Assembly (NCBI GenBank): GCA_964602655.1
Contig: CAZRSF010000046.1
Location: forward strand, 1 to 48,930
Length of the DNA: 48,930 nt
Direction: 5' to 3'
From: Moduliflexus sp964602655
GTDB lineage: Bacteria; Moduliflexota; Moduliflexia; Moduliflexales; Moduliflexaceae
Made by a program: the position numbers and the translations under genes. Below are positions 24,397 through 34,265 of this stretch, one piece after another. The number at the start of each line of letters is the position of its first letter. Position 1 is the first letter of the stretch. The notes under the pieces were generated by a model. That model had not been told where the DNA came from. It saw only the letters and a list, made by a program, of their open reading frames with translations, and did no database searches.

Positions 24397-25587
24397 TTAC
24401 TTCGACTGAGCCTCTTTCAGCACCTCGCCGAGGATGCGGATGGCGCGGTCAATCGTTTCTTCGTCGCTTTTCGTGAAATTCAGGCGCATCGTGGCGTTGC
24501 CTTCCCCGTGTTGCGTGTAGAAGAATTTGCCCGGCACGTAGGCGACTTTGCGTTCCACCGCTTTCCAGTACAGCGCTTCGGTGTCGAGTCCGTCCGGTCC
24601 TTCGGCCCAGACAAACATGCCGCCTTCCGGTTTCGACCAGGTGAAATTCGCGGGGAAATATTTTGCCAGCGCGTCGAGCATGGCCTGTAATTTCGGGGCG
24701 TAGAGTCCGATAATTTTGGGCAATTGCTGGTCGAAATAGCCTCCGGCAAGATATTCGGCGGCAATCGCCTGGCTGAAGGTGTTGGTGTGTAAATCCACGC
24801 CCTGTTTCACGATGACCAGCCATTGCTTGATGAGCGGCGGCGCGATGCAGATGCCTAGCCGCAAGCCGGGCGCCAGGATTTTCGACAGCGTGGTGATATA
24901 GACCACATGTTCCGGCGCAAAGGTTTTGATCGCAGGCAACGCGTCGCCGCGATAGCGCAGCGCGCCATACGGGTCGTCTTCAATCAGCAGCGCGTCATGG
25001 CGTTGAATAATTTCCGCAATCTGTTTGCGTCGTTCCAATGACACGCTTCTGCCGGTCGGGTTCTGGAACGTGGGCACGGTGTAGATAAATTTAATCGTAT
25101 GGGACGTGAGCGCCTCTTCCAGCGATGCTGGCACGAGGCCGTCTTCATCCATATCCATGCGGATATATTGCGGTTCATACGGGTTGAACGCCTGAATTGC
25201 GCCAAGATACGTCGGCGCTTCCACGGCGATTTTGTCGCCGGGAGAAATCAGGGTCTTGCCGAGCGCGTCCAAGACGCCTTGCGAGCCGCTGGCGACAAGA
25301 ATATCTTCCACCGACGCCCGGATATTTTTCTGGCCGAGATACCCGACAAGCGCCTCGCGCAAGGGAACAAAGCCTTCAGTCAAATCATATTGAAACGCCT
25401 GCGAGTCATATTTGTCAATCACGCGTTCCGTGAGTTCACGCATTTTGTCCATCGGAAAACTTTCCGGAGCGGGAATCCCTCCGGCCAATGAGATCATGCC
25501 TGGTTGGGACACGACTTTTAAAATCTCCCGAATCACGTTCACCCCCATAATACGGGTTCTATCCGCTAATAATTGTTCGAATCTCAT
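24397..25587 (-). CDS. PLP-dependent aminotransferase, LysN/2-aminoadipate transaminase-like
   Basis: A 396-residue class I/II aminotransferase that transfers amino groups using pyridoxal phosphate. Motifs visible: ISLAGGIPAPESFP near the N-terminus, FQYDLTEGFVPLREAL, the PLP-binding Asp-Pro in IEDDPYGALRY, the Schiff-base lysine in TTLSKILAPGLRLG (K236), and MRLNFT near the end. This pattern is shared by LysN and by the aminotransferase half of MocR proteins; there is no DNA-binding head. The amino acid substrate is not certain. The ATG at 25587 is chosen because AAGGA sits eight bases upstream, too close to the alternative at 25593. The 25588-25910 gap holds the promoter of the divergent kinase. 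Confidence 0.92.
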   Translation of the reverse strand: MRFEQLLADRTRIMGVNVIREILKVVSQPGMISLAGGIPAPESFPMDKMRELTERVIDKYDSQAFQYDLTEGFVPLREALVGYLGQKNIRASVEDILVASGSQGVLDALGKTLISPGDKIAVEAPTYLGAIQAFNPYEPQYIRMDMDEDGLVPASLEEALTSHTIKFIYTVPTFQNPTGRSVSLERRKQIAEIIQRHDALLIEDDPYGALRYRGDALPAIKTFAPEHVVYITTLSKILAPGLRLGICIAPPLIKQWLVIVKQGVDLHTNTFSQAIAAEYLAGGYFDQQLPKIIGLYAPKLQAMLDALAKYFPANFTWSKPEGGMFVWAEGPDGLDTEALYWKAVERKVAYVPGKFFYTQHGEGNATMRLNFTKSDEETIDRAIRILGEVLKEAQSK

Positions 25588-25776
25588 GATCATATTCCTT
25601 TATCGTTCGCGTTACGTAAATAATGACAATGTCAGCATGTTCGGAGAATCAATGGACGGCAAAAGCCTCGTGTTCGGCCTCCGCGAGCCATCGCCATTCT
25701 TTTGGTGGTTATCGTTTTTTGTCAAGCGCGCTGACTCGATTGCATGGATGGTCTGAAATAATGAGAGAACTTTCTC

Positions 25777-25806
25777 TTGACAGAGCGTCGTAACGTCGCA
25801 TATTCT
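25777..25806 (+). promoter_or_regulatory. Probable promoter of the histidine kinase gene
   Basis: TTGACA (25777-25782), an 18-base spacer and TATTCT (25801-25806). It is about 105 bases upstream of the GTG start. Confidence 0.55.
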
Positions 25807-25910
25807 TTTTGTAGAATCGTATATACATAAGAAGCATGATTGACCTTCCTGACAGACGCTCTTGCGCATCCGGCGCGGATTCGTTGCAACCCATCGGAGG
25901 AAAGATCGCG

Positions 25911-28082
25911 GTGCTTTCATTTATCAGCCAACTTACATGGCAAGAACAAGGGTATCTTGGTATCGTCTTTGCCGCCGCAGTGATTTCAACGGGATTGGCC
26001 GTGTATGCCTGGCATTATCGCCATAAACCGGAAGCCGCGAGTTTTGGCTGGTTTATGCTGTGTATTGCGATATGGGCGTTTGCCGCAGATCTGTTAGCGC
26101 TCAGCAAAACGGAAGCCGAAGCGCAGCTTATGAGCCGAATCGAAATCTTTACCGCAAGCGCAGCGATTCTCGCCTTTTTTTTCTTTGCGCTCTGCTACAC
26201 CGGACGACAGCGGTGGCTCTCCTGGAAACGCATCGGACTTCTACTCGTAATCCCCATGCTGTTCCAACTCTTGCTATGGACGAATGACGGCCATCAGCTC
26301 TGTTTTAGCGATCTGCATTTCCCATTGCAAGGCGGACTGCGTGGGTGGGCGTTTCGTATTGCCCCGTTCTTTTTGGCCTATGCCGTATATGGCTACGGAT
26401 TGGTGTTTGTCGGATTAGCGTTGATGCTCAGAATGATTGTTCGCTCTACCCGACCTTATCGCCGCCAAGCGATTCTCCTCTATGTCGGAATAATTCCCGC
26501 CGTCGTGACGACCCTCATAGATTCCATCCCGTTGACGGCGCGTGAGACCGCGCCGATCGGGTTTACGCTGATGGGCATCGCATTTGCCTGGGCGATTTTT
26601 CGACATCACTTTCTCGATATGGTTCCGATTGCCCGAGACCGACTGATTGACAGCATGATTGACGGCATGATCGTCGTAGATGAGCAGGATCGGATTATTG
26701 ATATGAACCCTGCCGCGCAGGCCATTCTTGATCTTTCGTCTGCGGACATAATGGGGCAATCCGCTATCGAGTATTTGCATCCCTGGTATCTGCAAGTCTC
26801 CCAAAAAGAGATGGCGGAAGCTGAAATGACAAGTCTGCAGCAAGGGGAATTTCGCGTCTATGATGTCCGAAGCTCCGCCTTGCGCGACCGACACGGCGTC
26901 ATGAGCGGCAGGTTGCTTCTGTTGCGTGACATTTCGGAACGCAAGCAGGTGGAACGAACCTTGTTAAAACTCTTGCATGCGATGGAAACGACGGAAGTCG
27001 GCATCACGATTACGAACGAGCAGGGCATGATCGAATATGTAAACCCAGCAGAAGCAGCCATGCACGGCTATACCGTCGAAGAACTGCTCGGAGAAATGCC
27101 GACGATTTTCGCGACGCCAGAAGCGAAACATGGCGCGAGGCAGGATGATCGCGTTGAGGAGATGTATCATCACTGGAAGCGAGAAAGCCTCAATCGTCGC
27201 AAGGACGGAGCAACCTTTCCGGTCGAATTGATTTCGAATCCGATTTATGACACGTACAAAAGAATCATCGGGAAAGTGACGGTCTGCGCGGACATTACCT
27301 TCCGCAAACGCGCTGAAGCCGAGTTGATGACGACGCATGACGAATTGCAGCGCAAACACCGACAGTTGCAAGAGTCGAATGCCAGCAAAGATAAATTGTT
27401 CTCGATTATTTCCCACGATCTGCGCAGCCCATTTACGACGCTGCTCGGGTTTTCCCAATTACTCGAAGAGCATTTCCAGCAGTACTCGCGGACGCAGATT
27501 TTCGAAAAAATCGTGCAGATGCGTCATTCGGCAGAGCGCCTCTACACCTTGTTAGAAAATTTGCTCACATGGTCGCGTTTGCAACGGAATATCATGAAGT
27601 TCCATCCCACGCACCTCCTGCTGTTTGCCATTGCGGAAACGAATCGCGATTTGTTTGCCGAATATGCCGAGCAGAAAAACATCCGTCTGGAAAATACGAT
27701 TTCTCCTACAATCATTGTCTATTCGGACGAGTTCATGCTGGAGACGATTCTACGTAATTTGGTGTCCAATGCGTTGAAATTTACAGAAGCAGGCGGCACG
27801 ATTTCCCTGTCAGCAACGGAAGAAGAGGAATGGGTGTCTGTGACGGTCGCCGACACGGGCGTCGGCATGACGCCAGAGTTCGTGGCCGGTCTGTTCTGCC
27901 TGGATGCGCCGCATAGCGAAGTCGGCACACATGGGGAACGCGGCACTGGCCTGGGCTTATTGTTGTGTCATGAATTAGCTCAGAAACAAGGAGGAACGCT
28001 TCAGGTCGAAAGCGAACTCCAGCGCGGATCGCGCTTTACCGTTCGTGTGCCGCGAGGGCATTTGGGGAGGGCACAGGATGAA
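25911..28082 (+). CDS. Sensor histidine kinase with membrane sensor and two PAS domains
   Basis: A protein of about 724 residues read from GTG 25911, which has GGAGGAAAG ten bases upstream. An in-frame ATG at 25836 lacks such a site. Order: about seven membrane helices (residues 10-225, resembling the 7TM histidine-kinase N-terminal domain), PAS 1 (about 240-355), PAS 2 (about 365-480), a short coiled coil, HisKA with phospho-acceptor H502 in FSIISHDLRSPF, and the HATPase domain with NLVSNALKF (N box), DTGVGM and GERGTGLGL (G boxes). It should autophosphorylate in response to an unknown signal. No response regulator is adjacent; the orphan receiver at 41154 is one candidate partner. Confidence 0.93.
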
Positions 28083-28214
28083 TGAGGCGTATTCATTTGA
28101 CAAAATTCGCTGAATTCCACAATACGGACGTGTGCGGTCAATTTAGCCCAGGCCGGGTTTTACCCCCTGTCAGGGCGTATCAAAGATCAATGCTTGCATC
28201 AATAATCAACACGA

Positions 28215-28682
28215 ATGAACGCTGAATTTCTCTCATCATCGCCGGAAGCGACCTTCGAGTATGGTCGGGCACTCGGCGGCTTACTGCAACCGGGCGATGT
28301 GATCGCGCTACACGGCGATTTGGGCGCGGGAAAAACCTGCTTCGTCCAGGGCGTCTCAATGGGGGCGGGCGTACGCGACAGAAGCCAGATTACCAGCCCG
28401 ACGTTTACGCTGATTCAGGAATATCAGGGGCGGCTGCCGATTTACCATTTCGATGCGTATCGGTTGCATCGGGAGGAAGACCTCTACGAATTAGGCTTCG
28501 AAGAATATTTTTATGGGGAAGGAATTACCCTTATCGAGTGGGCGGAACGCATTCCGTCGCTGCTGCCGGACGAACATCTCGCCATCTATCTGCGCATCGA
28601 ACCGGATGTGACGCGCCGCATCTGCCTGACGGCTGTCGGCGAACATTACGAAAAACTGTTACAGACGTTCCAAACAGCCTGA
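28215..28682 (+). CDS. tsaE: tRNA threonylcarbamoyladenosine biosynthesis ATPase TsaE
   Basis: A 155-residue P-loop protein that supports the TsaB-TsaD complex in making t6A on ANN-decoding tRNAs. Characteristic motifs: Walker A HGDLGAGKT, the ITSPTFTLIQEY switch, HFDAYRLHREEDLYELGF and ITLIEWAERIP. Length fits the family. It stands alone on the plus strand 130 bp after the histidine kinase gene and is convergent with minE. Its ribosome site is weak. Confidence 0.96.
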   Translation: MNAEFLSSSPEATFEYGRALGGLLQPGDVIALHGDLGAGKTCFVQGVSMGAGVRDRSQITSPTFTLIQEYQGRLPIYHFDAYRLHREEDLYELGFEEYFYGEGITLIEWAERIPSLLPDEHLAIYLRIEPDVTRRICLTAVGEHYEKLLQTFQTA

Positions 28683-28734
28683 TACAGTCAAACAGCGTCA
28701 TGTTCGCGAACAGCCAACGCTGAGGAAGAAAATA

Positions 28735-28995
28735 TCAGCGGTTGAACGGCACGGTCACTTCCAGCATCTCAATGTCGGCTTCGTCTGTCAAACGCACTTC
28801 GATATCGCGCGGATCAACCTCTACAAATTTGGAAATCACTCGAATAATTTCCTCTTTCATCTGCTCCATCAGCGGCGCGCTGACTCCGCGGCGTTCGTGC
28901 GCTAAAATAATTTTCAGCCGTTCTGCCGCGACATGTGCGCTTTTGGGGCGACGTCCGAATAATTGCTTGATGAGTTCGGTCACATTCATGCTCAT
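28735..28995 (-). CDS. minE: Cell division topological specificity factor MinE
   Basis: An 86-residue protein that stimulates MinD ATPase and drives pole-to-pole oscillation, keeping the Z ring at mid-cell. The N-terminal helix binds MinD and the membrane (LIKQLFGRRPKSAHVAAERLKI, then LAHERRG). The C-terminal half (KFVEVDPRDIEVRL) is the dimer domain. Last gene of the minC-minD-minE operon, four bases after minD. Confidence 0.96.
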   Translation of the reverse strand: MSMNVTELIKQLFGRRPKSAHVAAERLKIILAHERRGVSAPLMEQMKEEIIRVISKFVEVDPRDIEVRLTDEADIEMLEVTVPFNR

Positions 28996-28999
28996 ACGC

Positions 29000-29797
29000 T
29001 TATCCCAATTTTACGAGTCGTTTTAGTCCACTGAAAAAGCCCTTGTTGCCGTCTAAAGGAAGAAAAGGGACTTGTTCGCCCTCGATCCGGCGAACGATAT
29101 TTTTGAATGCTTTCCCGGCGAGTGATTTTTCCGAGAGAATCGCTGGCTCGCCCCGATTCGTGTACGAGACCATGTTCGTATCTTCCGGCACGACGCCAAT
29201 CAGTTCCACCGCTAAAATCTGCAAAATGGTCTCAGTGTCGAGCATATCCCCTTTTTTGACGAGTTCCGGGTTGAGCCGGTTGATAATCAATTTGGGGTTG
29301 CGCTTGCCGGACGATTCCAACAGGCCGATGACTCGATCCACGTCTCGCACGGCGGACACTTCCGGCGTCGTCACGAGCAAGGCCATATCTGCGCCGACAA
29401 CCGCGTTGCGAAATCCTGATTCGATGCCTGCCGGGCAATCAATCAGCACATAGTCGAAAACTTTGCGGAGTTTCTCCGTCAACTCGAGCATCTGCTCGGC
29501 GTTCACCGCGTCTTTATCCCGCGTCTGCGCGGCAGGGAGCAAAAACAGGTTTTGATGACGTTTATCGCGAATCAATGCCTGACTGATCTTACATTTCCGT
29601 TCCACCACGTTGACCAAATCATAGACAATGCGATTTTCCAGGCCAAGCACCATATCCAAATTGCGCAGCCCGATATCTGCGTCAACCACGCACACTTTCC
29701 GCCCAGCCATCGCTAACCCGGTGCCGATGTTCGCCGTATTCGTGCTTTTTCCGACGCCTCCTTTGCCGGATGTAATCACAAACACTTTTCCTGACAT
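29000..29797 (-). CDS. minD: Septum site-determining ATPase MinD
   Basis: A 265-residue membrane-associated ATPase that recruits MinC to block polar division. Deviant Walker A SGKGGVGKST near the N-terminus, DADIGLRNLDMVLGLE, the NRL motif IINRLNP, and a C-terminal amphipathic membrane-targeting helix (FFSGLKRLVKLG). AAGGAG lies nine bases before the ATG. Middle gene of the min operon. Confidence 0.97.
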   Translation of the reverse strand: MSGKVFVITSGKGGVGKSTNTANIGTGLAMAGRKVCVVDADIGLRNLDMVLGLENRIVYDLVNVVERKCKISQALIRDKRHQNLFLLPAAQTRDKDAVNAEQMLELTEKLRKVFDYVLIDCPAGIESGFRNAVVGADMALLVTTPEVSAVRDVDRVIGLLESSGKRNPKLIINRLNPELVKKGDMLDTETILQILAVELIGVVPEDTNMVSYTNRGEPAILSEKSLAGKAFKNIVRRIEGEQVPFLPLDGNKGFFSGLKRLVKLG

Positions 29798-29817
29798 ACG
29801 TCGTAACTCCTTACTAC

Positions 29818-30654
29818 TTAAAGGACAGGCTCAATCACGATGACGCCGTCCTTAATATAGGCTTTTTCCGTTTGAGGTTGTTTCGGGCGAGACCGGGGAA
29901 GCTCATCCGGCGATCTGCCGATATATTGTGCAATTCGCAATTGCGAAGGTTGAAAATGCGCCCCGATCACGGTGGCGCGTTCTTCGCCCTCGGCCCCTGC
30001 GTGAACCACGCCATGCAGCCGCCCCATGACGATAATATCACCGCTGGCAACGACATACGCGCCCGGATTGACGTCGCCAAGAATGACGATATTTCCGGAA
30101 AATTCCAGCGTTTGACCGGATCGAACCGTCCCGCGGAAATAAAACGCGCTTTCTTCGTTTTCATAGAGATAATCGTTGGAAGGGGCGTGTTGATATTCCA
30201 TCCGTTTCACCGGAATGCGAAACGTCTCGTCCAGCATCTTCATGAAATCGTCGTCGTCGCCTTCGTAGGTCGGTTCGGCGGCGTCCGCGACATCGTCATC
30301 GGCGCGCGGCGCGCTCTCCGCAGGCTGAGCTTCCGGCTCCGTCGCGCTCAGTGGCATCGCTTGCGGCGTCGCTGTCGCCTTTGTCGGCATTTCCGGCTCG
30401 GAACAGGTCAGGCGTTTGATGCGCAGCCCATACTGCTGCTCGACCAACAGATGAAGGTGTTTACGTTCTTCCGGCGACAGCAAACGGGTTCCTGTCGTAA
30501 TCGCGACATCTGCGCCAGAAAAAAAATTATTCGACGACGCTAATTTCTGCTCGAGCACGTCAAAAATATCTTCAATTGCGGACTGGTCGTCGAAATAGAT
30601 CCACAGACCGTCTTTTTGTCCTCGAATTTCTACGACATTGCTTGTTGTATCCAT
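29818..30654 (-). CDS. minC: Septum site-determining protein MinC
   Basis: A 278-residue FtsZ-assembly inhibitor. The N-terminal domain (residues 1-100, including VEIRGQKDGLWIYFDD) is followed by a long acidic, Ala/Pro-rich linker (about 110-160). The C-terminal beta-helix carries FRGTVRSGQTLEFSGNIVIL and GDVNPGAYVVASGDIIVMGR, which bind MinD. The start at 30654 fits relatives but has a poor ribosome site. ATGs at 30687 and 30732 are alternatives. A perfect TATAAT lies at 30681-30676 without a clear -35 partner, and transcription from it would favour the 30654 start. The linker is longer than in Escherichia coli MinC. Confidence 0.93.
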   Translation of the reverse strand: MDTTSNVVEIRGQKDGLWIYFDDQSAIEDIFDVLEQKLASSNNFFSGADVAITTGTRLLSPEERKHLHLLVEQQYGLRIKRLTCSEPEMPTKATATPQAMPLSATEPEAQPAESAPRADDDVADAAEPTYEGDDDDFMKMLDETFRIPVKRMEYQHAPSNDYLYENEESAFYFRGTVRSGQTLEFSGNIVILGDVNPGAYVVASGDIIVMGRLHGVVHAGAEGEERATVIGAHFQPSQLRIAQYIGRSPDELPRSRPKQPQTEKAYIKDGVIVIEPVL

Positions 30655-30895
30655 CAGAATAGCCAACTCTTTCGTATTATACCGCATAACAGCATCACAG
30701 GCGCGTCTGCTGAAATGAAAGCTGCGAACCATCAGTAGAAGTCAAGTTTTTATCCTGAAGAAAGTAAAAAAAAATACAGAGACAGACTGGAGATCGGGCG
30801 AGGCGTTCTTCGTTCTTTCTAAAATTCCCCCCATTTTCTCTGACACCGATTTTTCTGATTGGTTTGCTAAAAATAACTTCGGGATGCAGAACCTC

Positions 30896-30924
30896 TTGAC
30901 ACATTCGATAATGCGCTATATCAC
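30896..30924 (+). promoter_or_regulatory. Possible promoter of the M16 peptidase genes
   Basis: TTGACA (30896-30901), 17 bases, TATCAC (30919-30924), about 135 bases upstream of the first M16 peptidase start. The 30655-31057 gap otherwise holds a degenerate GTAGAGACG-type palindrome (30961-30989), the TTCGAA-type palindrome at 31011 and an A/T-rich stretch. Confidence 0.45.
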
Positions 30925-31010
30925 AATCGTATATCCATTTCATGGAGATTGTCGAATTCGGTAGAGGCACTCCGGCGGGGCGTCTCGACAACGATCAATG
31001 CACGATTGAA

Positions 31011-31041
31011 GCCCTGCCAGGGTTTCGAACCCTGGCAGGGC
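31011..31041. repeat. Palindromic repeat, TTCGAA-centred family (copy 4)
   Basis: GCCCTGCCAGGGTTTCGAAC and its mirror, ending 16 bases before the M16 peptidase start codon. It would place a strong hairpin right beside that gene's ribosome-binding site (CAGGAG at 31045-31050). Confidence 0.9.
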
Positions 31042-31057
31042 TATCAGGAGTCCCATT

Positions 31058-32554
31058 ATGAAAAAAATTTTCTCAGGGTGTGTGATGTTGCTATGCTGTC
31101 TGGCGGCGCTGACCGGTTTCTCCGTCGCGCAATCGCTGGAAGGCAGAGTAATTCAACATCAATTAGCCAATGGCATGACGCTGCTGCTGTATGAACGGCA
31201 TCAGACGCCGATTATTTCATGCCGCATTTATGTGGACGCCGGTTCTGCGAACGACGCGCTCGGACAGACCGGCATTGCCCATATTACCGAGCATATCGCC
31301 TTCAAAGGCACCAAAACGCTCGGCACGACAGACTACGAGGCAGAGCGCGTCGCGCTCGCCAAACTCGATGACATCTGGCAGCAGATGATCGCGGAAGAGG
31401 ACAAGGGCGAGGCCGCTGATCAAGCGAAACTCACGCGATTGCAGGACGAATTCGCTCGCGCAGAAGAGGAAGCCGGAACATACATCGTCTCTGAAGCGTA
31501 CAGCAGAATTATGGAAGAAAACGGCGGAACAGATTTGAACGCCTCCACGTCGCGCGATGCGACCGAATATTTTGTCAGCTTACCCGCCAACCGCCTGGAA
31601 TTATGGATGATGTTGGAGTCTGACCGCTTGCTGAACATCGTGCCGCGCGAATTTTACAAAGAGCGTTCGGTCGTCATGGAAGAACGCCGGATGCGGACGG
31701 ACGCTTCCCCGATGGGCACGTTGATCGAACAATTCTCAGCAGCGGCGTTTATCGCGCATCCGTATGGATTCCCCGGCATCGGCTGGGCGTCGGACATTGA
31801 AAACATCACCGTCCCGCAATTGATGCAGTTTTATGACGCCTATTACGCCCCCTCCAACATGACCGTCGCGATTGTCGGCGACATTCAGCCGGACGAGACG
31901 ATTCGGCTGGCGGAAAAATATTTCGGGCAGTTGCCCGCCAAGCCGGATGCGCCGAAAATCCGCACCGTCGAACCGGCTCAAGTGGGCGAGCGGCGCGTTC
32001 AGGTGGAATGGGACGCCAATCCGTATCTGCTGATCGGCTATCATCGCCCCGACGTGCGGCATCAGGATGACTTGGTGTTCGACGTGATTTCCTTTCTGCT
32101 CAGCAATGGGCGCACGTCGCAAATGTACCGGCATTTGGTGGAAGAACAGCAGGTCGCGGCGAGCGTGGACGCGATCGCGTCCTATCCGGGACAAAAATAT
32201 CCGGGACTGTTTTTGTTTGTGGGCGTTCCGCTTGCGCCGCATACATTGCAAGAACTCGAAGACGCCATATACGCGGAAATCGGACAGTTGCAAACCACGC
32301 CGGTCGAAGCCAAAGAACTGCAAAAGGTCATCAATAACGTCGAAGCGTCGTTCATCAGTTCGCTGGCGTCGAACGACGGATTGGCCGAAAATCTCGCCTT
32401 TTCGCATGAAGTGTTAGGGGATTGGCGGGCGCTCGAACGCCAGATCGAACAGATTAAGGCCATTACGGCGAATGATGTCATGCGCGTCGCGCAAACCTAT
32501 TTTACGAAAGAGAACCGCACTGTCGCCTGGTTGGTCAAGAAATCAGAAGAATAA
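31058..32554 (+). CDS. M16-family zinc peptidase, catalytic subunit
   Basis: A 498-residue exported peptidase of the pitrilysin/insulinase family (M16). A signal peptide covers residues 1-24 (hydrophobic LLCCLAALTGFSVA, then Q). The inverted zinc motif H75-I-T-E-H79 sits in IAHITEHIAFKG, and a downstream Glu-rich helix supplies the third ligand. Two repeats of the M16 fold are visible, the second beginning near residue 265. It is followed by a second M16 gene lacking the zinc motif. In this family such pairs form heterodimers with one active and one inactive chain, in the periplasm. Confidence 0.93.
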   Translation: MKKIFSGCVMLLCCLAALTGFSVAQSLEGRVIQHQLANGMTLLLYERHQTPIISCRIYVDAGSANDALGQTGIAHITEHIAFKGTKTLGTTDYEAERVALAKLDDIWQQMIAEEDKGEAADQAKLTRLQDEFARAEEEAGTYIVSEAYSRIMEENGGTDLNASTSRDATEYFVSLPANRLELWMMLESDRLLNIVPREFYKERSVVMEERRMRTDASPMGTLIEQFSAAAFIAHPYGFPGIGWASDIENITVPQLMQFYDAYYAPSNMTVAIVGDIQPDETIRLAEKYFGQLPAKPDAPKIRTVEPAQVGERRVQVEWDANPYLLIGYHRPDVRHQDDLVFDVISFLLSNGRTSQMYRHLVEEQQVAASVDAIASYPGQKYPGLFLFVGVPLAPHTLQELEDAIYAEIGQLQTTPVEAKELQKVINNVEASFISSLASNDGLAENLAFSHEVLGDWRALERQIEQIKAITANDVMRVAQTYFTKENRTVAWLVKKSEE

Positions 32555-32588
32555 TGTCTGTTGAAATTTCATTTCAATGAACGCCCAA

Positions 32589-32623
32589 CAGACTTCCGAG
32601 GTCTCGAAGACCTCGGAAGTCTG
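32589..32623. repeat. Palindrome CAGACTTCCGAGGTC, TTCGAA-family relative
   Basis: Perfect 35-bp palindrome around TCTCGAAGA, 34 bases after the first M16 gene. Its shape is like the TTCGAA family, but the arms differ in sequence. Confidence 0.85.
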
Positions 32624-32654
32624 TACCCGTCACCGATGCTTCGGAATAATATTA

Positions 32655-32720
32655 TAGCAATTGCCTTTTGAAAGATCATCTTCGACGTACAATTGACGAT
32701 CTATTCGAAGGCAATTGGTA
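32655..32720. mobile_element. Short MITE-like element with CAATTGCC ends
   Basis: 66 bp with inverted ends TAGCAATTGCCTT and AAGGCAATTGGTA, and an inner GATC near each end. It corresponds to the 45766-45878 element without its central insertion. It separates the two M16 genes and supplies the sequence just before the second gene's ribosome site. Confidence 0.7.
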
Positions 32721-32743
32721 TTACAAATGGAGGACTACAACAA

Positions 32744-34183
32744 ATGATCTTACATCGCCCCTCAAAAAGATGGCGCGTGATCTGCGCGTTCACGGCAATG
32801 ATCATGTTAATCGCGAATGCGTCTTTTGCCCAACAAAACTATGAGAATCTGACGTTTCCGCCGCTGAATTTCACGCCGCCCACCGTCGAACGGCACACAC
32901 TGGACAACGGCATGACACTCTTTTTCGCGTCAGATCATGAACTGCCGGTGATTTCCATGTATGCGCTGATCAAAACCGGCTCGATTTATGAACCGGCGGA
33001 AAAAATCGGCGTGGCCGCCGTCACGGCGGAAGTCATGCGCACCGGCGGCACGACGACCTATTCGTCGGACGCCATCAACGACCTGCTGGAATTCGTCGCG
33101 GCGTCGGTCGAAGTGGATATCGGCGAGGACAGCGGCTCGGTCGCGCTCTGGACGCTGAAACGAAATCTCGACACCGCGTTGAAAATCTTTGCCGAAGTGT
33201 TACGACGCCCGGCGTTCGAGCAGGAGAAAATCGATCTCGCGAAAAATCACATGCTGGAAAGCATCCGGCGCAGAAACGATTCCCCTGAGAATATCCGAGG
33301 CCGCGAATTCATGCGGGTCTTGTACGGCAATATGCACCCGTTAGCGCGGATTCCGCAAATCGAGACGATTGACGCGATCACCCGCGACGACCTGATCGCG
33401 TTTCATCAGACGTATGTTCATCCGAACAATGTCATGCTGGCTGTCACCGGCGATTTCGAGTCTGCCGAGATGCTGAAAACGCTGACCGAGACATTTGGGA
33501 ATTGGCCGTCCGCCGACGTGAAATTGCCGGAAGTCGAGCCGGTCAAGTATGAATTTTCGCCGGGCGTGTATCTCGTGGATAAAGACGTGGAGCAGACCAA
33601 TCTCGGCATCGGGCATCTCGGCATTATGGCCGATAATCCCGATTATCCGGCGGTGCGCGTCCTGGATTTGATTCTCGGCTCCGGCGGATTTTCCAGCCGC
33701 CTGTTCCAGAAAGTGCGCACCGAGCGCGGCTTAGCCTACACCGTCGGGTCGTATCTTGGCGCAGGCACGCGGGATTACGCGCCGTTCCTGATTTATTGCG
33801 GCACGCGCAACGACGCGGTGCAAGAAACGATTCAGGTGATTTTGGACGCCATTAAAGAAATGCTCGCGACAGAAGTGACGGAGCGCGAATTGGATTCTGC
33901 GAAAAATCAATATTTGAATTCGTACATTTTCAAGTTTGCGACCGTCAACGACATTATCCGACGCAAAATGTTTTATGAATATGTCGGCTACCCACCGGAT
34001 TTTCTCGAAACGTTCCGGGATAACGTCATGAAAGTCACGCAAGCGGACGTGCTGCGGGCGGCGCAGACCTATCTGCATCCCGATAAAATGAAAATCCTCG
34101 CCGTCGGCAGCCGCGACCAGATCGAAGCCGCGCTCGCGACGTTCGGCGCAGTGCAACCCATCGAGCTTGAACCAGTGGAATAG
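32744..34183 (+). CDS. M16-family peptidase homologue, non-catalytic subunit
   Basis: A 479-residue exported protein with a signal peptide (residues about 10-30, AMIMLIANASFA then Q). It has the two-domain M16 fold, but the HxxEH zinc site is absent: the matching position reads VAAVTAEVM. The substrate-binding R/Y pair of inactive partners is present in VRTERGLAYTVGS (R328, Y332). GGAGG precedes the ATG at 32744 by ten bases, which favours it over ATG 32693. It most likely pairs with the preceding catalytic subunit. Confidence 0.93.
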   Translation: MILHRPSKRWRVICAFTAMIMLIANASFAQQNYENLTFPPLNFTPPTVERHTLDNGMTLFFASDHELPVISMYALIKTGSIYEPAEKIGVAAVTAEVMRTGGTTTYSSDAINDLLEFVAASVEVDIGEDSGSVALWTLKRNLDTALKIFAEVLRRPAFEQEKIDLAKNHMLESIRRRNDSPENIRGREFMRVLYGNMHPLARIPQIETIDAITRDDLIAFHQTYVHPNNVMLAVTGDFESAEMLKTLTETFGNWPSADVKLPEVEPVKYEFSPGVYLVDKDVEQTNLGIGHLGIMADNPDYPAVRVLDLILGSGGFSSRLFQKVRTERGLAYTVGSYLGAGTRDYAPFLIYCGTRNDAVQETIQVILDAIKEMLATEVTERELDSAKNQYLNSYIFKFATVNDIIRRKMFYEYVGYPPDFLETFRDNVMKVTQADVLRAAQTYLHPDKMKILAVGSRDQIEAALATFGAVQPIELEPVE

Positions 34184-34186
34184 CAA

Positions 34187-34216
34187 CGTAGGGCGAAACT
34201 ACAGTTTCGCCCTACG
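34187..34216. repeat. Palindrome CGTAGGGCGAAAC
   Basis: Perfect palindrome CGTAGGGCGAAACT and its mirror, directly after the second M16 gene. The same arms occur inside the elements at 36757-36800 and 45824-45848. A second small inverted repeat (GGGGTT/AACCCC near 34240-34255) follows. It lies between two convergent genes and could end both transcripts. Confidence 0.8.
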
Positions 34217-34265
34217 AATCGTATCACATCAGAAAGATACAGGGGTTGAAACCCCTGTCTGTCTT

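Noticed and set aside
30676..30681. TATAAT as a defined minC promoter
   Set aside because: No -35-like hexamer lies at 16-18 bases; it could be a chance match.
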